Positions 48,219 to 59,400 of a stretch of 64,000 nucleotides of DNA are shown here, piece after piece. The stretch covers positions 25,157,001 through 25,221,000 of the forward strand of contig NC_091968.1 in the NCBI RefSeq assembly GCF_036711975.1, in the 5' to 3' direction. Each line of letters begins with the position of its first letter. Position 1 is the first letter of the stretch. The position numbers were made by a program, and so were the translations under genes. The notes under the pieces were generated by a model, which had not been told where the DNA came from, did not search any database, and saw nothing but the letters and a program-made list of their open reading frames with translations. Source of the DNA: Onthophagus taurus (lineage: Eukaryota > Arthropoda > Insecta > Coleoptera > Scarabaeidae).

Positions 48219-48779
48219 TAAAACTAGAACTAACACTAGACCTAGAACTAGAAACTTTCGGGTTTAGCCGTGCGTCTTCAGTACATTAAGAATATCAACG
48301 TCAATTTTGACATATTTGTAATCGTCGCGAAAAATTCTTTAAAATGAGTCCAAACATGATAAGTTTAATTCCAATATTACTCGAGATATAAGCAACTTCC
48401 GGTTTGAAATGTCAACGTCATTTTGACATATTCTTAATTTTAATTAAGAAATTATTAAATTGCTATCTTCATTGTTGCTAACTTCAGGTTTAATGTTTAT
48501 TATTCTAACTGTTTTATTTTTTGAGATAAGTGCGTCATCTTTGGACTCATTTTAAAGGTTTTTTAATGAATATGACAAAAATGTCAAAATTGACGTTGAC
48601 GTTTCAAACTGGAAGTGATTGTAATTCCATTAATATTAAAGTTAAATATGTCGAGTTTGGACTCATTTTAAAGAATTTTTTATGAAGTTGATAAGTTGAC
48701 TTTTCTAAGTTCTTGTCTAAGACGCCCGGCTAAACCTAAAACTTTCTAGTTCTAGGTCTAGTGTTAGTTCTAGTTTTAA
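48219..48779. mobile_element. Complete ~560-bp TIR element with ACTAGAACTA-rich ends
   Basis: Left end AAAACTAGAACTAACACTAG continues through CTAGAACTAGAAACTTTCGG to TTTAGCCGTGCGTCTT. The right end is its inverted counterpart over ~60 bp, with few mismatches. The interior is a short version of the 1.5-kb repeat family (CAACTTCCGGTTTGAAATG, TTGACATATTTGTAATC). This copy shows both ends clearly and defines the terminal repeats seen beside the 134-bp satellite arrays. Confidence 0.85.
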
Positions 48780-48827
48780 TTATTATTTAACCCTAAATTC
48801 TTGTACATTTTAGTTGATGTAATGATT

Positions 48828-49325
48828 TAATCCACTTACCTTGCTTATAATTTCATCCATTTACTCATTTTGAATTAAACACAACCTTTAAATCCAAATA
48901 ATTATGTATTTTTTATTAAATTCAACGTCAATTTTGACAAGCAACTGCAATATTTGGATCTTAATCACCATGGTAACCAAGTCATGTTGGATAACCTTAA
49001 AATAATAAAATTTTATTCCGATTTTTTATCAATTAACAATTCGAATTCTTTACGATTATTTCGCATTCATAACAAATTCGTTAATTGTAATTAATTTAAG
49101 TCGATTCTAATTAAGAGAAATTAATTAAATTTTCTTTTTTTATTTAATCCACTTACCTTGTTTATAATACCCTAGATGTACCAATTTTGAGTTAAATACA
49201 GCCTTTTAAACCAATTAAATAAGACTTTTTCCTTATAAAAAAAGTTAAATTCAATTTCAATTTTGACAAGCACCTGCAATATTTTGATCTTAATCACCAT
49301 GGTAACCGAGTCATGATAACCTAAC
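48828..49325 (+). repeat. Tandem ~310-bp duplication upstream of Rab39
   Basis: 'TTTAATCCACTTACCTTG' and 'CTTAATCACCATGGTAACC' occur at ~48828 and 48960, and again at ~49143 and 49290. The two halves have diverged by substitutions and indels. Confidence 0.8.
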
Positions 49326-49442
49326 AATAATATAATTATAACTTAATATTTCGCTTTATATTTTAATATTTATTAATTTTAATTTTTTTATATTTTTGTA
49401 TATTGCTTTTTAAGTGATGTTTACTTAATGGACTTTATCGAC

Positions 49443-49562
49443 ATAAAATAAAGATAGGTTATAATCTAACGAAACAGTGGTTTTCTTTTTTACCGACCTA
49501 TAATAAAAATAAAATTATGATTTAACGAACCTTATCGAAGTATGCGCACCAATTGCGCAGTA
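49443..49562 (+). repeat. ~105-120-bp repeat, inverted partner at 53291-53389
   Basis: The reverse complement of 53291-53389 matches this stretch, including AAAATAAAGATAGGTT, TTTCTTTTTTACCGACC and GAACCTTATCGAA, and ends in TGCGCACCAxTTGCGCA. This copy has an extra ~17-bp AT insertion. The pair encloses Rab39 and its flanks. Confidence 0.85.
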
Positions 49563-49785
49563 ATTATTCAAAACTTGAAATACGCGAAACTCAAATAGTT
49601 AAGGCGTAGGTGAAAGTTGCAATAAAAGACCTCGATCGTAATCTAAAGTTTCGTTCTAAACAACAGCTGATTGTTGAACGCGCCCTCTGTACCCAAACAA
49701 TGAGTCAACTTGTCAGTTGAGATGTCAATAAGAAACATTTTTCTAAAAAATCATTTTTTCTCTGATATGTAAAGCTGATTGCAAA

Positions 49786-50596
49786 ATGGTTGAACCAATT
49801 TTCGATTATCAATTTCGTCTGATTTTAATTGGAGATAGCACAGTCGGAAAAAGTTCTTTGTTGAAGTATTTTACTGATGGCAAATTTGCGGAGGTGAGTT
49901 CGCGTTATTCAATAAACAATTAAGTTTTTGTTGCTACGATTAACTTTATAAATAAAATATTAATTTAAAATTCCAAAATACATAAACAACACAAACATCA
50001 TTAAATTAATTATTACAATTTTGATTACATAAAACATTTATTTTTAGCTATCAGACCCGACTGTTGGAGTAGACTTTTTCGCACGTTTAATCGAAGTAAA
50101 AGATGGTACTCGTATTAAATTACAATTATGGGACACTGCCGGACAAGAAAGATTTCGTTCAATCACAAAATCGTATTATCGCAACTCGGTGGGTGCCCTT
50201 TTAGTTTATGATGTTTGTAATCGTGCTAGTTTCGAACACATCCCAGTGTGGATGTCCGAAGCAAGACGTCACATTGAACCACATCGACCCGTTTTTGCAC
50301 TTATCGGGTGTAAATTAGATCTAGTCAGTAACGGTGGTCAAAGAGCCGTATCTAAAGAGGAAGCAAAAAATTTCGCGGATGCAAATGGGATGTTTCACGT
50401 GGAGACGTCCGCTAAAAACGGATCAAATGTGGAAGAAGCTTTTAGATCTGTTACACAAGAGGTTTATAATAGGATTTTAAGTGGAGAATATAAAGTAGAG
50501 GATGGTTGGGAAGGGATTAAAACGGGTTTTGCAAGACCTAATGGAATGGATTTTAATCTTGTTGAAGCAGAACCAGCTAAAACATCATGTTGTTAG
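49786..50596 (+). CDS. Rab39: Rab39-like small GTPase
   Basis: A Golgi/endolysosomal vesicle-traffic GTPase. Two exons, 49786-49893 and 50048-50596 (108+549 nt), give 218 residues; Rab39 proteins are ~210-220. Visible motifs: N-terminal DYQFRLILIGDSTVGKS (P-loop 16-23), PTVGVDFFARLIEV (switch I and Rab-family residues), [20 protein letters not shown] (NKxD variant with Cys-Lys), ETSAKNG, and C-terminal CC for double geranylgeranylation. The characteristic FFARLIE segment and the terminal SCC point to Rab39 rather than Rab2 or Rab4. A poly(A) signal lies at 50807-50812. 50597-51237 is 3' flank with AT-rich sequence and no gene. Confidence 0.94.
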
Positions 50597-51237
50597 TAGT
50601 TTTTTAGTATTTTTTTTCTAGGCGGTAAGGATAAAGTGTGTGAAAAAATTAATTTAGGAGTTAAATGCTACAAAAGAATTTGTACAATTCATTTTTATTG
50701 TTTTATTTGATTGAAACTTGTAAATAATATTTATTGTGCGTTGTCTAAAAATGATATGTATCTTTAATTAAGTGACTTTTAATTCAATTTATTAAGTTAC
50801 GTTAGAAATAAAACCAAAATTAGATACTTCCATTGAGACACATAACTCAGAAGTTTCTAATTTCAATTATTATTAACACTGACGAATTTATAAGTTACAA
50901 ATCATTTTTAGTATTTTATTGTTTATATTTTATGAATTTTCGTTTTAAAATGTTCCTAAGAAACAACCAAATTTTTATAATACCCAAATTTTCACTGGTA
51001 AATGTGTATAAAATTATTACAAATTAGTCTTCTTTATAAAAAGTGTGCAATTAAGAAAGGATGCATAATATTTCCTTTTTAGAATTTTTATAAAAATAAA
51101 AATTTCAAAATAATCTTTAAAATTATTTGACATTTCACCTGTTACTATATACTCCATTCTTTAATTCGGAAATGTTTTCAAATTGAAGCGGAAAAAAGAA
51201 TTCGGTCAGTTTTAAGTAAAATTACACTTGGAAAATT

Positions 51238-52570
51238 CAGTTATAAAACTTCTATTATATGATAACCAACTTCAGGTTTAAAATGTCAACCTCAATTTTG
51301 ACATATTTATAATCTTCATTAAAAATCCTTTAAAATGAGTACAAACACGACATATTTATCTTCAATATTAATGAAGTTATGGTCAACTTCCGGTTAAGAA
51401 TGTCAACGTCAATTTTGACATATTTGTAATCGTAGTGAAAAATCCTTTAAAATGAGTCCAAACATGATACGTTTAATTCCAATATTACTCGAGATATAAG
51501 CAACTTCCGGTTTGAAATGTCAATGTCATTTTGACGTATTCTTAATTTTTATAAAATGTCTTAATATTTGTCACAAAAATATAATTAAAAAAAATAAAAA
51601 ATCAAGGTTGTATTAATATTTAAAAATTAAATTGTTATCTTTATTGTTGCTAACTTCGGGTTTAATATTTTTTATTCTAACTTTTTTGTTTTTTGAGATA
51701 AGTACGTCTTGTTTGGATTCATTTTAAAGGTTTTCTTTAATAGAGAATACATCATGAAAGAATGCCATGAAGTTGTCCATTTGTCTATTATATGATAACC
51801 AACTTCAGATTTAAAATGTCAACCTCAATTTTGACATATTTATATTCTTCATTAAATATCCTTTAAAATGAGTACAAACACGACATATTTATCTCGAATA
51901 TTAATGAAGTTATGGTCAACTTCCGGTTAAGAATGTCAACGTCAATTTTGACATATTTGTAATCGCCATGAAACGTCCTTTAAAATGAGTCCAAACATGA
52001 TACGTTTAATTCCAATATTACTCGAGATATATGCAACTTCCGGTTTGAAATGTCAACGTCATTTTGACATATTCTCAATTTTTATAAAAAAAAAAAATAA
52101 AAAATTAAGGTTGGTATTAATATTTAAAAATTAAATTGCTATCTTCATTGTTGCTAACTTCGGATTTAACGTTTTTTATTCTAACTTTTTTGTTTTTTGA
52201 GATAAGTGCGTCTTGTTTGGACTCATTTTAAAGGTTTTTTAATGAAGATGACAAATATGTCAAAATTGACGTTTCAAACCGGAAGTGATTGTATCTCCAT
52301 TAATATTAAAGTTAAATATGTCGAGTTTGGACTCATTTTAAAGGATTTTTTATGAAGTTGACAAATATGTCAAAATTAAAAGTTGAAAGTTCGAACTTTG
52401 GACTCACTTTAAAGGTTATTTTATGAAGATTACCAATATAATAATAAAATTAAATCTTTTTCTCTTTCTAGTTTCTCTTTCTAGTTTTAGTTCAATAAAA
52501 ATATACAACATAGTAATATCTTATACTAACTAGCGCTATCTATAACTGCCACTAGAACTAGCACTAGACA
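51238..52570 (+). mobile_element. ~1.5-kb non-autonomous repeat family, copy 4 (5'-truncated)
   Basis: Matches 17055-18560 from the 'AAAACTTCTATTATATGATA' segment onward, ending in ctag-rich sequence and 'CACTAGAACTAGCACTAGAC'. It is intergenic between Rab39 and CTR9. Confidence 0.8.
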
Positions 52571-52589
52571 TGAAAGAGTTCATAGAAAA

Positions 52590-53290
52590 TTCTGCTCATA
52601 TTGAAACTTGCAAAAATTGAAGGAAAGTGAATTTATAAAAAAGTAGGAACTGACAAAAGTAGTTGTCTTTCTATATTTGTTGCTATAGATAACGAGATAT
52701 ATGATGGAGATTAAATAAAATTGATTAGAAATTCAGCCCATTATTTGCAAAAATTGAAGAAAATCTGGGTTTCCAAAGAAATAGGAAATGACGAACATAG
52801 TTATCTTTGGACTCTTGCTGCTATAAGCAAAGAGGAATGCAATGCAGCTCAAATTAATAGACTCGGAACTTCTACTCAAATCAAAATTTGCAAAAACTTA
52901 TGGAAAACTAATTTTCTCATGAAGTAAGAAATGCCAGAAAGATTTTTTGCAATATTTCAATTTAAACATCAATTTAAACTGATCAATGATTTTGCTGAAC
53001 CTGAAGTTAGCAAAAACTCGTGGAAAATTAGTATTGTAATGAAATAAGAAATGGCAGAAGTAATTTTTTGCAAAATTTGCTTCTTTAGACATGGCGAGAA
53101 GTTTGCTGCAGTTTTAATTGCATTGATTAAAGATTTTGCTCAACCCAAAATTTGCAGAAATCAAGGAAAACTAGGTATGCAATGAAACAGGAAATGCCAA
53201 GATTTTTTGCATTTTAAACATGATGAGGAATTTGCTACAGCTCAATTTAAATTGATCAATGATTTCGCTGAACCCGAAATTTGCAAAACC
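52590..53290 (+). repeat. Degenerate tandem repeat, ~130-180-bp units
   Basis: Segments like 'TTGCAAAAATTGAAG', 'AGAAATGCCAGAAAGATTTT' and 'AAATTGATCAATGATTT' recur several times with heavy divergence. Short open frames at 52721-52927 and 53207-53410 lie in it. I do not recognise a family. Confidence 0.55.
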
Positions 53291-53389
53291 TGCGCAACTG
53301 GTGCGCATAATTCGATAAGGTTCTTTAAATCATGGTCGGTAAAAAAGAAATCTACTGTTTTGTTAGATTACAACCTATCTTTATTTTAT
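53291..53389 (-). repeat. Inverted partner of 49443-49562
   Basis: Same element as at 49443-49562 in the opposite orientation, with the palindromic end TGCGCAACTGGTGCGCA. It is close to the CTR9 3' end. Confidence 0.85.
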
Positions 53390-53498
53390 ATATTTAAAAA
53401 AATTCTTTAAAGAACTTTATTTGTTATTACAAACTATATTTAACAATACCTAATCTTTATTAAACTTTATGATACAAACCCAAAAGTAAATATTAACA

Positions 53499-56400
53499 TT
53501 AATTACTTTCATTCCCACTTCTATTCGGACTTGGGCTCCTAGAATGTTCCGATCCACTTCTAGATCTACTCCTCGATTTACTTTTCGATTTTCTCGATCC
53601 CGATTCACTTCTAGATCTTGATCTAGATTTCGAACGTGATCTACTTCTTGAACCACTTTTCGAAGATCGACTTCTCGATCTACTTTTAGATCTCGATCTA
53701 CTTTTTGATCTCGACCTACTTTTTGATCTTGATCTACTTTTCGATCTTGAATGACTTCTTGAATGCGATCTAGATCTAGACCTACTTTTCGATCGACTTT
53801 GAGATCTTGATCCACTTCTCCTAGATCCAGATCTTGACCTTGAACCGCTTTGTGATCTAGATCGACTTCTTGAACCAGATTTTGATCGACTACGAGATCT
53901 CCTCGCACTTTTAGATCGACTTCTGCTTCGACTTCTCGAACTGGACGAAGAAATTCTTCGTTTCCTACCTTTTGAGGTTCCCCCGCGATCATCTCCACTT
54001 TCGGCACCGGAAGCAATTTTAAGTTTGTCATCGTCGCTGTCATCTTCGCTCGTTGAAATTGTTGCTTTTGAAACGATTCTACTTTTTTGTTTTGCCGTGA
54101 GTCCATCTTCGCCGTCCTCTTTCCTCTTTGTCTTATCGCGTCTTTTGCTTCGTTTTGATTTCGGACGATCAGAATCGGAATCTGATCGACCTCCGCGTCC
54201 ACCTCTTTTCGTTCTACCCCCGCTTTTTCTTTTATAATCTTTTCGGTCTCCCGATCGTTTTCGTTTTTTGGGCATTTTTTCTCTTTCTACGCGGTTAACA
54301 TCACCTGCATCACTTCCGGAATCGCTGACGTATTGATCTTTTCTACTTCTTCCACCTTTTTTGGCAGAACGATCTGGTGGCATCTCTAAAAACATCATGG
54401 CGTTTTTAGTTTTTTCTTTGTATTCTTGACGGACTAGTAACATTTTTTCCTTATTAGCTTTCTTTTCTTCCTCTAAACGTTTTTGTTCTTCAAGTTGTTT
54501 CATTTTAAAAGCTGTTCTTTCTTCGTCTTGTTTACGACGAAGTTGTCGCTCTTCTTCGTCGACTCTTCGTGCTCTTGCTACGTGGTATTGAGCTTGAGAT
54601 AGTAAATCTTGACATTGTCTTGCTTCTAATCCGGCTAAATTTACATCGTAACGCATTCGTTCACCGTCAACTGCTAAATAACTGAAATATCTAAAAACAA
54701 ACTTTATTTTTAAAATACACCCTGTATATATTACAGGCTGTTTCACGTAACTGGTTCGTTAGAACATTTTTAAGTTCCACTATTCGTACAGTTTCATTCG
54801 GAACATTTGATCTAAAATATTTTCAAGATGGCTGCCACTTCCGGGCTACCGGAAGTAGACCATAACCTCGTATATTTTAAATGGAATGCTACAGTAAAAA
54901 ATTTATACACTATTTTAATAGTCAACATATTTTCTTATGTACAATTAAAAAATGTAGCATTTCATTTAAAGCAACGAAGTTATGGTCTACTTCCGGTGGA
55001 CCGGAAGTGGCAGCCATCTTGAAAATGTTTTAGATCGAAAGTTCCGAATGAGCAACGTACACTACCAAAATTTCAAACCTCTATGAATAGTGGAACATTA
55101 AAAAGTTTTAACGAACCAGTTACGTGAGACACCTGTATATATTACTTATTGTTAGGGTAAATGAAATAAATGTACCATGTTTTCGGAGTTCGTTTGAAAA
55201 TCCTAAATTTTGTTTATAGATGAAATAAATTTCAACTTCATTTAGTTGTAATTAGATTTTTGGCCAGATATTCATAGATATTTAATTGGTGAGAAATAAG
55301 TGAACTAAGTTTACCTACTGCTTTCGCAGAAATTTAGGGAAGATTTATGATTAGTTTATAACCTCAAAAAGTTTCGTTTCTTAATTTCCAACCGTTTTGG
55401 AAAAATTATTTTTTTTGCAAAACAAACGGCAAATCGATATGCGATTCTTAAAAATGTATATAAAATGAATTATTCACTTTGGAACCTTAAAATTTGGTAT
55501 AACATAACCTTAAAGGTTCCTTTATAACCTCAAAAAGTTTCATTTCTTAATCTCCAACCGTTTTGGAGAAAATAATTTTTTTCCTTAACTCCACTTTTAA
55601 GAAACGTCAAATCGATATGCGATTTTTAAAAATTTATATAAAATGAATTGTTCACTGTGGAAGCTTATGATTTAGAACAACCTAACCTTAAACGTTCTTT
55701 TATAACCTCAAAAAGTTTTATTTCTTAATCTCCAACCGTTTCGGAGAAAATAATTTTTGCTTTAACCCCACTTTTAAGAAACGTCAAATCGATATGCGAT
55801 TTTTAAAACTTTATATAAAATAAATTTTTGACACGGGAAACTTATAATTTGGTATAACATAACCTTAAAGGTTCCTTTATAACCTCAAAAAGTTTCATTT
55901 CTTCATTCGTATCCGTTTTGGAGAAAATAATTTTTTTCTTTAACCCCACTTTTAACAAATGTCAAATCGATATGCGATTTTTAAAAATTAATATAAAATG
56001 AATTTTTGACACGAGAAGCTTATAATTTGGTATAACCTAACCTTAGATGTTCCTTTATAACCTCAAAAAATTTCATTTCTTAATCTCCAACCGTTTTGGA
56101 GAAAATAATTTTTTTCTTTAACCCTACTTTTAAGAAACGTCAAATCGATATGCGATTTTTAAAAATTTATATAAAATGAATTTTTGACACGGGAAGCTTA
56201 TAATTTGGTATAACCTAACCTCATATGTGCCTTTATAACCTCAAAAAGTTTCATTTCTTCATTCGTATCCGTTTTGGAGAAAATAATTTTTTTCTTTAAC
56301 CCCACTTTTAAGAAACGTCAAATCGATATGCGATTTTTAAAAATTTATATAAAATGAATTTTTGACACGGGAAGCTTATAATTTGGTACAACCTAACCTT

Positions 56401-59400
56401 AAACGTTCTTTTATAACCTCAAAAAGTTTCATTTCTTAATCACCAACCGTTTTGGAGAAAATATTTTTTTTCTTTAACCCCACTTTTAAGAAACGTCAAA
56501 TCGATATGCGATTTTTTAAAATTTATATAAAATGAATTGTTCACTCTGGAAGCTTATAATTTGGAATAACCTAACCTTAAACGTTCTTTTATAACCTCAA
56601 AAAGTTTCATTTCTTAATCTCCAACCGATTGGGAGAAAATAATTTTTTTCTTTAACCCCACTTTTAAGAAACGTCAAATCGATATGCGATTTTTAAAAAT
56701 TTATATAAAATGAATTTTTGACACGGGAAGCTTATAATTTGGTATAACCTAACCTTAAAGGTTCTTTTATAACCTCAAAAAGTTTCATTTCTTCATTCGT
56801 ATCCGTTTTGGAGAAAATAATTTTTTTCTTTAACCCCACTTTTAAGAAACGTCAAATCGATATGCGATTTTTAAAAATTTATATAAAATGAATTTTTGAC
56901 ACGGGAAGCTTATAATTTGGTATAACCTAACCTTAGATGTTCCTTTATAACCTCAAAAAGTTTCATTTCTTCATTCGTATCCGTTTTGGAGAAAATAATT
57001 TTTTTCTTTAACCCCACTTTCAAGAAACGTTAAATCGATATGCGATTTTTAAAAATTTATATAAAATGAATTTTTGACACGGGAAGCTTATAATTTGGTA
57101 TAACCTAACCTTATATGTTCCTTTATAACCTCAAAAAGTTTCATTTCTTAATCTCCAACCGTTTCGGAGAAAATAATTTTTTTCTTTAACCCCACTTTTA
57201 AGAAACGTCAAATCGATATGCGATTTTTAAAAATTTATATAAAATGAATTTTTGACACGGGAAGCTTATAATTTGGTATAACCTAACCTTAAAGGTTCTT
57301 TTATAACCTCAAAAAGTTTCATTTCTTCATTCGTATCCGTTTTGGAGAAAATAATTTTTTTCTTTAACCACACTTTTAAGAAACGTCAAATCGATATGCG
57401 ATTTTTAAAAATTTATATAAAATGAATTTTTGACACGGGAAGCTTATAATTTGGTATAACCTAACCTTAGATGTTCTTTTATAACCTCAAAAAGTTTCAT
57501 TTCTTAATCTCCAACCGTTTCGGAGAAAATAATTTTTTTCTTTAACCCCACTTTTAAGAAACGTCAAATCGCTATGCGATTTTTAAAAATTTAAATAAAA
57601 TGAATTTTTGACACGGGAAGCTTATAATTTGGTATAACCTAACCTTATATGTTCCTTTATAACCTCAAAAAGTTTCATTTCTTCATTCGTATCCGTTTTG
57701 GAGAAAATAATTTTTTTCTTTAACCCCACTTTTAAGAAACGTCAAATTGATATGTGATATTTAAAAATTTATATAAAATGAATTTTTGACACGGGAAGCT
57801 TATAATTTGGTATAACCTAACCTTATAGGTTCCTTTATAACCTCAAAAAGTTTGATTTCTTAATCTCCAACAGTTTTGGAGAAAATAATTTTTTTCTTTA
57901 ATCACATTTTCAAGAGACGTCAAATCGATATGAGATTTTTAAAAATTTATATAAAATGAATTATTCGCTCTGGAAGCTTATAGTTGGGTATAACCTAACC
58001 TTGAAGGTTCCTTTATAACCTCAAAAAGTTTGATTTCTTAATCTCCAACCGTTTTGGAGAAAATAATTTTTTTTGTTTAACCCCACTTTTAAAAAACGTC
58101 AAATCGATATGCGATTTTTAAAAACTTATATTAAACGAAAGGTTCACCCCAAAAACTTAGAATTTGGTATAATACAACCTTAAAGGTTCCTTTATAACCT
58201 CAAAAAGTTTCATTTCTTCATTATTAACGATTTTAGAGAAACAAATTTTTTTCTTTAACCTCACTTTTAAGAAACGTCAAATCGATATGCGAATTTTAAA
58301 AATTTATATAAAATGAATTGTTAACTCTGGAAGCTTATAATTTGGTATAATCTAACCTTACATGTTCCTTTATAACCTCAAAAAGTTTCATTTCTTCATT
58401 CATATCCGTTTTGGAGAAAATAATTTTTTTCTTTAACCCCACTTTTAAAAAACGTCAAATCGATATGCGATTTTTAAAAACTTATATTAAACGAAAGGTT
58501 CACCCTAAAAACTTAGAATTTGGTATAAGACAACCTTGAAGGTTCCTTTATAACCTCAAAAAGTTTCATTTCTTCATTCTTAACCATTTTAGTGGAACTA
58601 ATTTTTTTCTTTAACCCCACTTTTAAGAAACGTCAAATCGATATGCGATTTTTAAAAATTTATATTAAACGAAAGGTTCACCCTAAAAACATAGAATTTC
58701 GTATAACCTAACCTTCAACGTTCCTTTATAACTTCAAAAAGTTTTATTTCTTAATCTCCAACAGTTTTGGAGAAAATAATTTTTATCTTTTATCACACTT
58801 TAAAGAAACGTGATTTTTCAAAACGGCTTTTTACATTAAAAAGAGGATACTTTAATTAATATATGGTGATATTTCCACAAGGATCCTTCACGAAATTAAT
58901 TTTATAAACTCCTTTTTTACTTACTTTAATGATAATCCCAATTCATGAACAGCTTGTAGCACAGTTTGAAGAGTCGATTTCTCATCTTTAAGTATTTGAG
59001 TGGCTAATCTTTGTAAAACCAACGCAATGTTATATAAAAGGACAGTATCTTGAGGTGCAACCCTTCTCGCTTTTAAGAAAACCATTTTGGCCTCTTTTAA
59101 TTTCCCCGCTCGGAAATAAGCTCTCGCTAAATATTGGAGTCCCTCGACGTGATTATATTTATAAAACTTCCTCAAACAATTCTCGTACATTTGAATCGCG
59201 CTAACAAACTGTTTCTGCTCGACGTAAATATGCGCAATATTCAACCAAACGTCGCAAAAATCGGCGGTCGCTTCTCGAACTTGCGCGAAAATGTCGCGAG
59301 CTTCATTAACACATCCTTTATGCGCCAAAACCGACCCAACTCCGTTAGCGGCCCAAATATTTTTCGGATCAATCTTTAAAACTTGTTTGTACATGGCTAA

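Noticed and set aside
53450-54202. 250-codon frame overlapping CTR9 exon 5, rich in DLEVDR repeats
   Set aside because: It is the shifted reading of the RS-coding repeat on the same strand; the CTR9 frame is supported by splice phase and homology.
54025-54237. Plus-strand frames antisense to CTR9 (also 59134, 60105, 60468)
   Set aside because: Antisense shadows of well-supported CTR9 coding exons.
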